Part shown: one piece after another, positions 45,040 through 58,370 of the stretch
Layout of the letters: every line of letters starts with the position of its first letter
How positions within the stretch are numbered: the first letter of the stretch is position 1
NCBI GenBank assembly: GCA_902702965.1
Contig: CACRXP010000145.1
Span: 435,889-499,888 of the forward strand
DNA: 64,000 nucleotides
Reading direction: 5' to 3'
DNA from: Spirometra erinaceieuropaei
Taxonomy: Eukaryota > Platyhelminthes > Cestoda > Diphyllobothriidea > Diphyllobothriidae
The notes under the pieces: generated by a model
What the model saw: the letters and a program-made list of their open reading frames with translations, nothing else
Database searches by the model: none
What the model was told of the DNA's origin: nothing
Position numbers and translations under genes: made by a program

Positions 45040-46145
45040 ATGATCAGACTGCCCCCGTAAGTTTAGTCCTATCAGTCTAACTTGCATCGCGTGTAAAATG
45101 ATGAAGTGCATTACCAAGAGACATTTGACGGAATGCTTGGAAAACAACATGACTTTTGACCAAGAGGTTCTTGCCACACGAGTATTCTATACTCGAAATA
45201 GAAATGGACAGGGACCACAGATAAGGGTTAGCCAGTAGATGCCATATTTTTGACTTCAGGAACGCCTTTGATAGCGTCCCACACAGGCTTCTTTTACAGC
45301 AGATTTTGGATGCAGGAATCCGAAGAGAAATGTTTACATGGGTCAGGAGTTTCCTGTCTTCCAGTGTTCAGGGAGTCGGTGTTGGTAACTCTACCTGGGA
45401 AATGGCAACAGTGGAAAGTGCACTAGCGAAATGGATTGCGAGAGTCTCATGTTGGCGGATGCCAAAAAAATATGGAGTAAAGTCAAATGCCCTAATGATG
45501 CAAAGAAACTCTGACCGAACATCGAAAAACTGGATGTTTGATCGAAAAGGTGGATTTTAACGTTTAACATGTCCAATTGCGTGATCTTGCACTCAAGCGC
45601 CGGTCGAAATGTCCCTCTCAAACATCGCTACTATATTAGCGAAACGGTAGTAGAAACCGTAACAAGACAGAGATCTGGGTGTATAGACGACCACAAATCT
45701 ATCGCCATCAGAACGCTGTAGAAAGATGGTCCAGAAGGCAACTTCTACTTTACACTGGATCAGACGTGCATTCAAATATTTCCTCCCGAACTCTTCGGAA
45801 GACTTTTCGGCGCCTTTGTAAGACCCCACCTGGAATATGGAGTACCCGCAGCTTCACCCTGGATAAGGAAGGATATTGACTTACTCAAGCAGGTGCAACG
45901 CAAAACAACGCAGGCGGTCGATGGCCTAAAAAATTTTTCGTATCAGGAGAGGTTGAATGTGCTTGGCCTATTTGCTCTATTTTGTAGGCAACTAAACTGC
46001 AGTCTATTCTAGACATTCCAGATTGTCCGAGGCCATGGTTGCTCACTGAGACCGGATGACATTTTGGATTTAGGCTGTACAAACCAGTTACGCGGTCATC
46101 CCTACAAAATCAAGTGTGAACGCACGCGGTTAGACTGTACGAAGC
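45040..46145 (+). mobile_element. Decayed, internally deleted CR1-like LINE
   Basis: Plus-strand remnants are PISLTCIACKMMKCI, IFDFRNAFDSVPHRLLLQQI, GIRREMFTWVRSFLSSS, then LFGAFVRPHLEYG, LLKQVQRKT, SYQERLNVLGLFAL and NQLRGHPYKIK. The region that would hold the GVPQGS and FADD motifs is deleted between about 45420 and 45480, so this copy could not act alone. Several stops and frameshifts are present. Confidence 0.78.
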
Positions 46146-47368
46146 CTTAATTTAGTCAGCGGGTTGACCGACCATGGAGCTGGCTACCAAGTGAGAGGAT
46201 GGCGGCCGACAAAATTCGCATATTTGAAAGAAACTTGCTCGTGTAATTTTCGACAAAAAGGCTTCCGTGATGAGTCGCAGGGAATAGAAGCGACTCAACA
46301 TTACTATTGTTGTATCGTGAACCGACCACATTTGAAATGTCTGCAAGTTTACTTTGAGTGTGAGTGTGCGAAATCATTGTATATAAACAGGGTCATCAAG
46401 GGCTCTGCCTGTAATCCTTCAAAAACATGTATGAATGCATATAAACAACTGTAAGCTGCACCTGCATTCTGCCTACCAAACGCTATGCGTAGGGTTCGAA
46501 TCAGTTCGGGCAGACCCAACGGCTGACGCATGCGGAGAAGAGGCAAGGTTAAAATCGGAGTTCGAGTGTCTAACATGGAACAGGGCAACGGTATGGAGGA
46601 GGACCCCACTTCACTGTCGGTAGACCGTGGATCGTGTCATACGGGATTGGTGCTAAGGAGAGTTTTTACAGGTGTGCCAGCACACTAGACAGTAAGCTGA
46701 CAAAATGCAGAAAACACAGAAATCGCTGGAATTTCTCCCGAAAGACTCATCGATGAGTGTGTTAATTAAAAATGAACAAAATGTAAATTTCAAAAATAAA
46801 GGAGTTTGAGTGACGACTTGAAGTCGTGAGAAGTGATTGTTATTGGCAGTGTAATGTCTGCAAAAGCTTTCAAATGGATGCCAAAATAAAAGCCCCCATG
46901 ACGTGATCCACAGTCTGCCGTCCGTTAAATGGGGGCGCCTCTCCATACCGTTGCCTGGGAGAGTTTCGCCAACGTACTCATGAGGTCGAAAGCAATTCGT
47001 CAAGGCAGTCACTATGGGTCAGCCCACCCGATGGCGTGAGGGGCTGCTTCTGGTCGTCCGCTTCCTTGGCTGTGAGCTTTTCGTCCATAATGATGATTGA
47101 ATGACGACAATACCGTCCGATTCTGATGAGACAGTGTTACTCACTAATGCGGATAATACCACCGGCTCAGTTGTGCATAAAACTCGCCCGTCGCTAATAA
47201 ATGTAACATGTTTAGCCTATTTCGTCATAAGCTAATTGGACAGGTTTGTTTCTTAACAGCGAAATATCCAAATTCTGCTTCCGTCCTTGATCCTGCACCT
47301 TTTATTGATTATATCCGTCCACACACAGCATCCGATGTACTGTACTTCTTTTTATTCGTCTTCTTCTG

Positions 47369-47399
<31 letters not shown>

Positions 47400-50300
47400 T
47401 TCTTCTTCTTCCTTCTCTTCCTCTTCTTCTTCTTCTTCTTCTTCTTCTTCGAGCCCATGAGCATTGAAAATAATTTACTGGATAAGGCATTTGAAAAAGA
47501 CTTCCTTAATATGAAATTATTTGCCCAGTATTATTTACCAGCGTCATAGTACGCGTCAGCTCAGAGGTTAACACTGGACTTTGTCCATAGCTCTGCCAAC
47601 AAGGATAGGCTTGTTTGCTTCTCAACCATCCATCGATCCCCCGATAGCGGCAACCTTTTGTACAGCCGCAGAGAAATGTTCCGTAGTAAGTAAACAAAAT
47701 CAGCTAACTGAGCTCCACTTCGGTAGATTTTCCGAGCTTTCAGCCTCGTATTGCACTCATCTTCGGAAATGAGAAGGTGAAATAAGGCGTCCCACCCTCT
47801 TTTTCCACTGCTGTCAGGTAACAACGATTGTCGAAGATTTATAGCCGGCTGCGCAGGGTAGTGTACGTGAGCGAGTAATGGATATGCTGGCCTCTAAAAG
47901 TTATTCTCAGACATTCGCAATTCGATAAAATCGCAGCATGTTTTGTTTTTCAGCCGGACGATTTCTTTTTTCTGCGGTGAAACCAAAGAAGAGGCTCGTC
48001 TTGGATACTTGTGCAAATTTATAACAACTGGTTGCTGTGTCGTATGCGATTTAGTTTTCACATATATGTGATATGAAATCTCGTCCGGTTCAACTGATAC
48101 AGTAACAAGAATATTTCACAAATTGGGTACGACAGCTGTCATTTCATTACTCATCAAGGTTTAGCCGGTACTTTATTTTCGTGACTCGCGTACGCGTAGT
48201 GATTCTGGGCACGTGCAAAATCTGGACCCCTGCTTCGATACAATGCGACCAGCCACTTCTGATACCCAGGGGTTCATTGCATGTCTTTGAGCCCCTTTTG
48301 CAACTTTGTTTTCTGGGCAGTCAGCACCAGGGTAGCGGGTAAGTGGGATTTTGGGTAGCCATTCTGCGTTATTTATTCAAAAGCATGAAGAGCCTAACAT
48401 GTTTTATCTTCGGAGGTGCTGCAGAAGGCATGGATGCATTAAAATGGCTCCTTAAAAGAGGACAGTTTGCGTTCTAGAAATTGTTACCATGAAAGTTAGG
48501 GAGTTGGTAAATGTTTGCTGCTTTCCTGTTTACCGTCGTTTCGAGTTAGTCCATAGGAGAAATATTAGAAAGGAGGTTGGTAGCAGTTGGCAGTGGGGCG
48601 AGAGCACGTCCGATGCCGCGAGTGCTGCGTTCGCAAGTGTGGGGCAGTGGTGTAGCGACCGAGGACGTCAAGGATAGCACATACCGAGGTGGCGCAGCTC
48701 CAGAAATAGATTCTGACTAAGGTCCACCTGCGTAGAGTCGGTAACACATAACAATACTCATCCACACGAAGGTAGAGGAGAAACTTTAGGTGGGCATAAA
48801 GGTATAATACGAAGAGGGGGAAACTGGCGGCACATATAATAGTGTTTAACTGTACGGACGGGATGCGTTACAGCAAGAAAGTGACCTGTTTGGATGTCGA
48901 GGCAACACCGACCTGCCTGAGAAACACCCGGTGGGGAGTGTAGCGCTGTGGGCAACTGCAGGGGTGGGCCGAAGCGGCTGCCGATGTAGATAGAGAGAGA
49001 GAAGCGAACGTTACGGTGACTTGCGGAGAGGGGGGTCGGCGGTACGGGGAAGGCAGGGCGCCGGCTATTGTCACTGACGTGCAGTTACATCATCACCATC
49101 CTAGGTCTGCGCGGGAAGTATCACCTCACTCAAACAACTCTATACAGTTCGTGGGTCGTTACGGTGGGGGTAATCGTCCAGCGATTTCAGAGAGGTCATG
49201 TCAGAGTCCTCCTCGAAGATGATTGGCCAGTTTGGACAGCCAGATTGGCCGAGGAAGAGACAGCAATTGGTGCGCGCGTAAAATTAATCGCAAGAGGCTC
49301 AGCGTTGCAACATGCGCCCCGATATGGGCCACTGCATGTTTACCTTGCCGATTCAGGATTTCTCCCGCTTAGAGGTGAGTAGGTGTTCGTGGTATAGACA
49401 AAAAGGGTTCACAACACCAGCGCACCACCACCCCTTCCTTTACGGATTACCTTTAACTCGTGCATTCACTTCCGTGCGTAGGCGGATCTTAAAAAAACTA
49501 ACCTCCCCGTTCATTTCCCACTCCTTCGCCGTTTGAGGTTCATTTGTAGCTCGATAGCAGCAGAAAAGTGGCCAAAGTATTGCTTTTTGAATTTTCCTCC
49601 CCTCGATTATTCCCCCAGTCTCTGCCCACCAGTCGCTATGTGGCCGTCTGAGAGAGTATCCTAACTTACAGTGTCCGGGCCACGTACCACACTAAAAGTA
49701 GGTCAGGTCGATGCAAGCCAATTCCATGTGACCAACGGGAAACACGTCTGTTTCCGTCCGCCACTTCAGCTTGCGCACTGAGTCCGTGAGGACAGTAGCC
49801 CGGCGACCTGGTCATCACAATGAAGTGTTAACGTATTGCCGACCCAATTCTCCTGCGGCCCGCTTTCAAACAAACGACGGGACCTATTTTGTCTCTTCTC
49901 CATGGGAAAATCGAGAGATAACAGGGAGGACTCAGATGGAGAATTTTATTCTGTCTCCTTTTCGTTGTGTGACCTGAACTCACCTGCAGGTGTCTTCTGT
50001 TGGGCAGGATCTTATTTCGTAGCCATACCTGTTAGGCGTAAGGGTTAGGTGTGAGGCTGGAGCTTACCTACTGCAGGTACGGCTACAAAATAGGATCCGA
50101 CCCGCTGTTGTGTCCTCTGGCCACAAACCAGTTTTTATTTAGTAGTCCTTATCCAATTGTCCGCACTCACGCGATCTCTTGTCATATGTTCAAATGTGAA
50201 CCGGAGGTTTTCGGGATCAGACCATTCTCGTTCTTATATTTATACCAGGTCACCCTGCTGTCCCCTGGACAAAATATTTGCTGCTCCTCCGGCCCCCAGT

Positions 50301-52117
50301 TTGCAAGAGAAAGAATTGAAATTGCATGCACGCCATTCTCAATTAAGACAGAACATGGGTCTTGAGCCCTCACTTGAGGTATATATTCCTTGAAGAGCGC
50401 AGTTTGCTTTCCATCCATTTTCCATTTTTAGTTACGTTCCACGGGTAGCTTCCCTCATGAAATGCAACCTAATCGGAAGAGTCCGACAGACAAACAAAAC
50501 CCTTCGAAAAAGCAGTTTGCGATCTTTCGGAGAGTAAAAGTTCCAGTAAAACTAGATCGCTGACCGATGCATGCTGGATAGTCTGGAAAACTTACATGAT
50601 AAGACTGGAATGATCTATGTATTATTATTATTATTATTTCAGTTCTGCTGATGCACAGTGTCATACTATGTTCAGTTCATGACAAGTAGTCTTTACATGT
50701 CGACCATACCGTTTCAAGGCAGATTATGGGATACAAGGAACTCACAAAAGCGGGAAACACTCAAGCGCTCTGGGAGCCGAATTCGGGCCCCTGAACTCGC
50801 ATCGCGTCCTCTGCATTCACACTATTGCAGTGACGCTCATTCCAAGTGGTGACGGTGTGGTGAAGGTGTATCTGTCAAATTTCGCTATTTAATATCTAAA
50901 CGAACTGCACGTAAGAGGTTTGTTTTGAAAACTCGGTAAAATAATCTTTCAGACTAAGACAGAGACTCGCCTAGCATGTGTCGAAGAGAAATTCAAAAAC
51001 GCACGATATCCAATGCTTTAAATTAAGTGTGTTATATTTTCATGTTTCCCCCCAAAATGGATTAAGATGCTTACATACGCAGTGAAATCATCCGAAGGGT
51101 TTATTCTGAAAATACGAAATGTTAGAGAAATGACCTGGCATTTTTCAAGTGTGGCACGTGAATTATTGAGAGAGGCATGTATGTTGTGCAGTGCTATTCT
51201 TTTATTCGCAAATGCGAAAAATGCTTCATCTTACTTACTGAATCGTTGGTCGATCATTCGTTTCTAAATAAACTAAAGAGGAATCAAGGGAACGGCTGTC
51301 AGAAAAAAAGTAGATCATTCAGTAGTTAATACTGCTAGCAAATTGAGTTCTGATCTTCCTAAGCCCCAATTATGCTATGATAGTACCCTTAGGGGTGCTA
51401 AATAAGACAGTTTATTTGTTCATTTATTTATTTTGCGTAGTATTAGATTAACATTTCAAAATGGCGCTGTTGCATTGTCTTTATGATCTGATTTACTTCC
51501 GGCCATATTATTCTAGTGGACGCATGAAGCAGCCTGTGTGCTCTAAGATAAAATGACGCCACACAATAATACTTTGTCCTCTAACTAAACATCACGTGTT
51601 TTGGTAAATGGTTTTTTGAAGCCTACTTAAAACGCCTAATTCTTTGTTCTTTGTCGCCTCAAAACCTAGCACAACGTATGATATTTCAAATATCTGGAAT
51701 GCCTTTTTGGTATAGCAGACCATAGGGACTGGGTCGGACACTCAACCACCAAAAGGCGCAATATAATATTTATTGATTTAATCCCGTCTTCACGCTGAAC
51801 TTTTTGCATTTATCCACGTCTGTGATAGGTAGAGCATGGATCTTTCAAAAAGAACGTGGATTTACACGTCTTTTCTATTAGCAGTAATAACATCACTAAC
51901 AAGGTGCCTTTTTCCCGCTCAAATGAGATCCATGTCGTCCCTTTGTTTCTGTGAAAACCTGGTCCAGCGTGCGCGCGTGGACCGAGCGTGTGTGGTACGC
52001 GCAGATGCACTGCTTAGCTTTGTCAGCCGCTGCGTCCAACTCCGCCACCCGTCTTCTTGACTTCTTCATGACACCAAGCTCAGATAGGTGCGGCGGATAC
52101 AACGCATGTCCACTATC
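46146..52117. other. Six kilobases with no recognised gene
   Basis: No conserved exon is seen on either strand. Contents are a long CTT microsatellite at 47359-47450, an ATT run near 50620-50638 and a G-rich patch near 50035-50065. All longer open frames are low-complexity or unrecognised. Confidence 0.4.
47359..47450. repeat. CTT/TTC microsatellite
   Basis: This is about 90 bp of pyrimidine-only TTC/CTC repeats on the plus strand. The poly-Phe and poly-Arg frames across it are artefacts. Confidence 0.92.
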
Positions 52118-52520
52118 ATTAACAGTCCGATCGTAGTTGCCGTGATGTCTACCATGTGAGAACAGTGACGGCGACTTGCACTGCATCTACCACACTCTTT
52201 CCTCTCCCACTTGAGTCCCGTGTCATGATAGAGTCAAGAAGACCGGAGGCGGAAGAGGGCGCAGGTGGCTGGCGCGGCCGGAGCTGCGGTGATTTACCGC
52301 TGGTCTTCATGAATGCGCGTATGAACGAAAAGGTTTATGTGATGACTGGATGTGCATAGGGTAATGCGGACAATGGAGGCGATGGCGTCTGATGTACGTT
52401 GGGACACCAGGAACTGATTCGCCAGTCTTCGTACGATGGCTTTGCACGCGGCCGATCAGGCCGATGTGTGACGTGAACGTACGGTGACAGTGTTGGCAGG
52501 ATATTTTGGGGGATGGTGAG
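52118..52520 (-). mobile_element. RTE-like LINE tail (one zinc-finger region plus 3' UTR, internally deleted)
   Basis: The 3' end (CCGATCGTAGTTGCC, 52120-52134) and the CACACTCTTTCCTC block match other copies. After a deletion the sequence enters the finger region, where the minus strand reads CQHCHRTFTSHIGLIG and related fragments at 52502-52320. At 52390 it preserves the uninterrupted site that carries the foldback insertion in the 3980-6890 copy. Confidence 0.72.
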
Positions 52521-55500
52521 TCGGTTGTCGTTGTGATGCTGCTAGGGGGGATTAAAATCCACCGGCCCTGCCATCTACTATTACCGTGTACTAATTCTAG
52601 CGCATGTCACAGCCCCTGCGCCCATATGCTGTGGTACACACGATGGTCATTGTCGGAATTGACGATAGAACTGTCGATATTCGCTACCTCAAACAGGGTT
52701 ACTCTGCGACCGAACACAGTGCCGAGGATCTCAACAACTGTTAGATGAGCAAACTAGGACAAGACAAGAAATTAATAATTAAACATTTTTAAATCAACAA
52801 CCAGCCGAACATAAGTAGGCATCCACTAGGCGAGTCTATATCGAGCTCAGTTTAGACACCTTTTGCGATCTGATTTCATCCAGTTCTTAATAGTTCAGTA
52901 ATATGACATTCTTATGTCTATTTTCGGATACTTTACAATTGTATGCGCATTGACTTCGCAGTCAGCCGACCATGCGCTGCAGGTGAGCGGACTTCATATG
53001 AACTTCGGGTGTCCCACCCCTGAGACCAAGAAAAACGGTCGGACAAGGGAGGAGCCCTTGACCGAGGGCAAAATAAGCACCATGCGAACTAACTCGGCGC
53101 ACGCTCTTTCAAGGACGAATAACAAAGCTATGGCCACAGAGCATCAGCCACTGAAAAAGGTACCGAGGTAGAGGGATGTGAACGTAGTTATTTTGGCAGA
53201 ATTGTTCATTTCCCTTCCTTCCTTCTATGACTACTCGATGTATGGATGAAGTTTTTTTGTTAAACCTTACCAAAGTCCAACGTAATGTTTGATTTAGTAA
53301 AACCCCTCCACGGCAAATTTTAAGTAAGCTGAGGAAGTAACTGTCAGGATTTTGCGAGTCAGGCATGGGAATAAGGATCCCTATAACACAGGCGGCCTTG
53401 TGCCAAATTCTAGGGCGTACCTGGCTCTAACATAAGTTGTCAATAGAAGCGAAGAGACTAGTCCAAGGACGTGGTCTTGAAGAAGGAGACACAATCGCTG
53501 TGGCAAGAGCTTTATTGGCCTGACGTTTCAGATTCCTGCTCAAATCCATCACCAGAGACAGCAGCAGATACGGGTGATTCACGCACAAGAGACTGCAGTA
53601 TTTATAGGATGCAGTCGCCATGCTACCGCATACCTATGAACATTCACGGCTCCCCCCTTCATCCGGGATCGATGCCCTTGGTGTGCTAATTGTTTGATGG
53701 CCGACATTTGCGTCGTTAATTGCTGCTGCACGTGATGAAATTGCAGCAATTATATCCATACCCATAAGACTAATTATAAGCCCAAACACCCAGTTATCTA
53801 GATTAAGGCCACCAGTAATACGGGCTGTCCATGTAACGGGTTTGTGATTAGAACCATGCAAATCAAGCAGCAGAATCCTTAAATTCCTTTGACTGCACAA
53901 CACGTTGACGGACATTCCAAGTTTACCAATTCTTCAGTCGATTCTAAGAGTTATGCTGCAGATCTAACTGTTGATGGGAAAGGCGCATTTCAAGTGTAAA
54001 TCACTTTCCAACTTTTATATATCAGCCTGTATATGTTAGTCTTTATTCAACCATAGACCGCTGGTCCCACTGATTCAAATCCTCCGCCGATGGAAATCGG
54101 TGGAAGCAGACTCCACATAGGACGCCTCCCCTCCTCGGTAAGTCGGCCGATGTTTAAGTTTTCCTAGTGGAATGGATTTCGAGAAGTTGACGTGAGATCG
54201 AAAGATGTGTTAGTGCTGTGAATTTTGAAGGTTTTTTTCAAAAAAACACACCGTCAAAGCAAATGACCGTGATAACTATAAATTAAGTGCGAGGAGCGTA
54301 AACTTCGTTTGAGGGAAGGGTGGAAAGAAGACCGCTTTGTACATGGACGTGCAGCGCATAGGAGCACACTGTCCCTTAGTACAACTTCTCACTTGATGCA
54401 GACCGCCGCTTTGAAAACCCTTATCAAGTCCGCGCCAGTGTGTCTCGAGGACAGAAGCCTAGATTCCACCACCGTTAGTCGCCCTGCTTACCCACGCATC
54501 TCGCTGACTGCGTCACAATCTGTTTACATCTTCCGTTCTGCAATACCGAGGTGGGTTTCAAGCATATATCTTTGTCTTGAGAACGGTTTTGAATGTTCAC
54601 ATTTTATATGCAAAAAGAGAACTGAGAGCCGTAGACGCACCCACTTGGATTGAGCTGTGCGGCGGTATATATGGCGTTGGTCTCGCTGGAGCACTGACTT
54701 ACGGTTTCGACTGAGAAAAACTGATGGGCTTGTCAGGATCTGGAGGTCGAAGGGTCACCTATTGTTTCACGAAATAAGTACATCAACCGTGCCGTCTGGT
54801 ATAAATTTAACGCATTTTGTGCAATAGTTTGGCAATCAGGAAAGAACAATTTGCTTTTATTTAGCGAAAGCACTAACCGTTTTTGCTATATAAAGGTGCA
54901 GGGATTGTGGTTGTGCACGGTATCCTTCCTATTACAGATGGCTTTACGCTAAATTCCAGGGAGGGGTTAGAGTTGGGTACGGGATCAATGTTGGAGCGCG
55001 ATCTTTGGTCAGAATTGTTGATGATAGGGTTGTGTTCAGGATTAGGATGGCTACGGTTGGGGCTACAGTTAGGAAAGGGGAATAGGCACTCCTAGGATTT
55101 TGGCTCAAGGCGATGTTAATACATGGGAGCACGTATTCCCCTGTTCAACCTTGATTGCATCGACCCCCAGTGTTGGCGTGCTGCCATTCGCAGATGCCGC
55201 GAGGCCAAAGTCTCCAAGGAACTTTGTCAACTCAAATGCTTTCCATGGCCGACCAGATTTCCTGGGCCGAAGCAATGCAACGTTTTTGGAAGGAAAGTCA
55301 ACGGACGATCGCCGTAGCCACATACGCCTTTCCACCTTAAGTTCTCTCTTGTAATGACTAGAATACGATAGGACAAAATAAAATTTTGTATGACAATAAC
55401 CATATGCGGAGACGGGTTGGAGCCATACTCCTGCATAATACTGAGTCTACTGGACGTTAGTAGAAGGGTTGATTCCAAGTCTTTCTTTCTGTTTGACTTA

Positions 55501-55983
55501 CTGTCAAATGAGATCATCAAAACTGCGACGAAGAAATGCGATTTGGCCTTTATTTGTACTGATTTATGACAGTTTAGGAGGTGGACACACTTCTCGGACA
55601 GAGATGTATTTATTGGACACTTTTCCACGTAGGTTTTTGCTTCCTGTAAGACAAATGACCAGACGTCGAAATATTTTTTCAGAAAATATCTTCTTTTAAT
55701 AGGCATTTCGGCCGGCATTTCACCGTGAAACAGGTTTGTTAGCTACAACGGTCTCCTAAACTCTTTTAAAGGGTTTGGCCCTAAAAACCAGTCTTGGTGA
55801 CGTTTTTTGGAAATTGCCTTTCTTCTTCGGGGATTTTAAAGAATTCCATTTTATTCACACTTCACAACTTCATTCGCGGAAAAAATGGTCCTTACCACCA
55901 GTTTTACCATAAAATCGTGCCTACTTTGTTTTCGCTAGTAACAGACAGAGCAACAATATCGGGACCGAATTTATAACCAATGC
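52521..55983. other. Stretch without a recognised gene
   Basis: A segment at 53475-53640 resembles the 3' flank of Penelope-like elements (CTTGAAGAAGGAG... CCTGACGTTTC). A G-rich TTAGGG-like patch lies at 54953-55085. I recognise nothing else. Confidence 0.35.
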
Positions 55984-56760
55984 TTATTTCCGTTCCATTT
56001 CAGACTGCCCCGGATCTTCGAATGTAAATTGTGCTTTCCAAAAATAAAAAAATATAAACAGTCCTTCAGATTGTCCGACGAAACCGGTGGACTCGTGTTT
56101 TATTCTGTTACGAATAAACATAAGGTGTCTAAATAGGTCAGAGCATAGTGCGAATGCTAGGCCTTTGTCATCTGAGGAAATAGGGATAATGGTGTGTGTA
56201 TTTGGAAAATTTCTGACTGCGCTGGTTTCTGTCTCGGTGAGCTTAATAGTATATGGCTTTAATGAGTTCAGTGCACGAACAGCACTGGCAGTTAAAGTAG
56301 CGTTCACAGCAGGAAAAGTGTAGACTGGTTTATTAGCGACAGTACTGCACCCGGTCACCCATTGTTCCTGTAAAGGATCAGGTGGTGGGGGTATATTGAA
56401 TGTCACAATAGCCAGATTATGACCCGATTTATAAGATAAGTCGAGAGTAGTAAGAATTAGCACTTTGTCCTGTACAGAGTGGTTTATTGTGTACAAGAAG
56501 CAGGGTTGCCACCTTAGGCAACAAGGGCCGTTGACGAGGCCAGGACACGTAATGGTGGTGTTAACTAGTGCTCGAGTGACTGTGAGGTTGACGGCTTCGA
56601 CATTTGCGTCAAGTCTAGGTCGGGACTATTCTAAAGCGGTGTACCCTTCACTGAGTGAGCCTTCGACGGCTGTGGCTGTCTGGACGAACGTGGTGCGTGA
56701 CGTGAGGTCAGCCGAGTTGTCACGGGTCAACGCGTATGATGCAGGGTAGGGCGGCTTTGC
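55984..56760 (-). pseudogene. Unrecognised reading frame, possibly fibronectin type III remnants
   Basis: The open stretch 55984-56496 (170 codons) reads YTINHSVQDKVLILTTLDL, VNATLTASAVRALNSLKPYT and IKLTETETS. The LNSLKPYT...TxTxTS pattern, alternating hydrophobics and Pro-rich spacer resemble degenerate fibronectin III strands, which occur in secreted tapeworm proteins. Upstream, 56500-56740 continues in a related style (VEAVNLTVTRALVNTTITC) but is broken by a stop near 56630. The last 40 codons or so look like read-through into an AT-rich intron or UTR. It could be a broken gene, an exon, or part of a repeat. I cannot assign a function. Confidence 0.3.
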
Positions 56761-56769
56761 GTGGAATGT

Positions 56770-57920
56770 TCGAGATGAAGGTGAGTGATTTCGAACCTGC
56801 TGAGCCTCGAAGCAAAGACGTTTGGTACAATGATGACGGCCGGTCCTATTCCCATAGAATTTTTTAAAAGTTACTATTTGGTTCAGCCCAGTACGCCAAA
56901 CGTCCGGAGTAATTTAAGCTTGTTATTAGACGAACCATATCTGACGACGGCAGTGTAGTTCTTCGGGATCACCTGTGAATATGCCTGTTTGCGATAAACT
57001 GTTGTGTGAAGTGATCCATCGGTTTTTCGACTCACATGGACATTCAGGAATGGGAGTTGTCCATTAACTTCTGTGTCGAAAGTAAACCTTTTTCTAGAAA
57101 TATAATGCTGACATTAGGATGGAGCAGATTTAGCTACTTTGTCTTGACGATGCCAAGTGTCATCACCATACGACCGCCAGATTTTTGGGTTGACTGTGGG
57201 AAGAGCTAGTGTTTCAAATTTCTTCAGTACAGCCACTACCAGAAAACCGGATATGGGTGAAACCATGCGAGCGCCTTTTATTTGTCGATAGTATTGTTTG
57301 GAGATTGAAAAATTTGTTTCAGACAGAAATATAGGAGTGGGAATAAAGCCCTCGAAGGCACCTCAGAAGTGTAGGTTTGAAGGAGTTCTTCGGATGCAGG
57401 TTCCCGCTAAATCTAGTGGAATCGAGGTAAAGAGCGAGACCACAGTGAATAATTCCAATACCTCGTCACATGTAACACTGACTCCTTTTAATTAGTATAG
57501 GAAGTCCTTTGAATCCTGAATGGAGTTCTCAGAGTTCTTCGTGAGTGGATGTAGTTGGCCAAGTGGCAACTTCGAAGTCTTATATATGGGTGCACCGACT
57601 AGGGAGACTATCGATAACAGCAGATTATCAGTTTTATGGATTTTGGGAAGGCCAAATATCCCGACAGTTGTTGGTTCATCCTGTTTTGAAGACTTGGCAA
57701 GAACCAGCGAGATTTATTTCCTTTCTGTAAGGCGTTTCAGTGTTTTCTCAATACATGAGTTTTGTGATTTTGCGGGCTTGGCAGTTAGAGGTTCGTATGT
57801 TAAATCATCTCTTAAGAGTGGCATCATTTTCTCTCTGTAGTCCGTTTTGTTCAAAACGGTTGCATTTAAAAAAGCTACGACCGTCCGAGCACCAAAAGTA
57901 ACCACGCGGCAAATTATACC
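56770..57920 (-). mobile_element. Penelope-like element, reverse-transcriptase part (copy a)
   Basis: The minus strand reads LNKTDYREKMMPLLRDD, then GIFGLPKIHKTDN and LLSIVSLVGAPIYK (57655-57580), VVSLFTSIPLDLAG, KQYYRQIKGARMVSPISG, WRSYGDDTW and FDTEVNGQLPFLNVHVSRK. This is the Penelope RT order: PKIHK, the S-L-F-T-S-I-P block, M-x-S-P-I-S-G and Y-x-DD. Several stops and frameshifts make it inactive. Penelope-like elements are a retroelement class whose RT is related to telomerase. Confidence 0.82.
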
Positions 57921-58370
57921 ATACGTGAAAAATGTATCTGAACTAGTAGAAATACAAGTAAAAACACCATACACACGAAGTGCACCAGCCTGCAACTACC
58001 TTACGCATACAGCTTGTAATACCTAAGGACAGGGTTGACTATCTCGAAAGAAAAAATGTTGACTATTAAATCGCATGTCCCAGTTGAAATGCCATCTATT
58101 ATAGCCAAACTGGGAAATCTGTCTCAATCCTTATAAATGAATATCAGTTAGCGGTGAGGAGGCGCGACCCTCTAAGGTGACCATGTACATACTGGGCACA
58201 AATTTGCATGGATGAGCACTCGCATTAATGGCGCCTGCCCAATAAGGAAAGACCGCGAATTCCTGGAGGCAATGCACTCAGATGAGGCATGCATCAACCG
58301 GCATATCGATCTAGCTGCCACATACAAAATCGTTAAGAACAGATACAAACTGACTCAAACAATCCCGAGA
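57890..58370 (+). mobile_element. Penelope-like element, RT end plus GIY-YIG endonuclease remnant (copy b)
   Basis: The plus strand reads IPYVKNVSELVE (57915-57952), the end of a Penelope RT. It continues with SQTGKSVSILINEYQLAVRRRDP (broken across frames) and, after gaps, EAMHSDEACINRHIDLAATY near 58270-58325, the end of the GIY-YIG domain. It points the opposite way from copy a and overlaps its start. Confidence 0.7.

Noticed and set aside
46488..46505. Good B-box match (GGTTCGAATC) suggesting a tRNA gene or SINE
   Set aside because: No A-box at the right distance and no tRNA fold can be drawn.
47208..47549. 113-codon frame with a poly-Phe run
   Set aside because: It is produced by the CTT microsatellite.
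55105..55335. Overlapping frames on both strands
   Set aside because: Neither strand shows a recognisable motif, and both are short.
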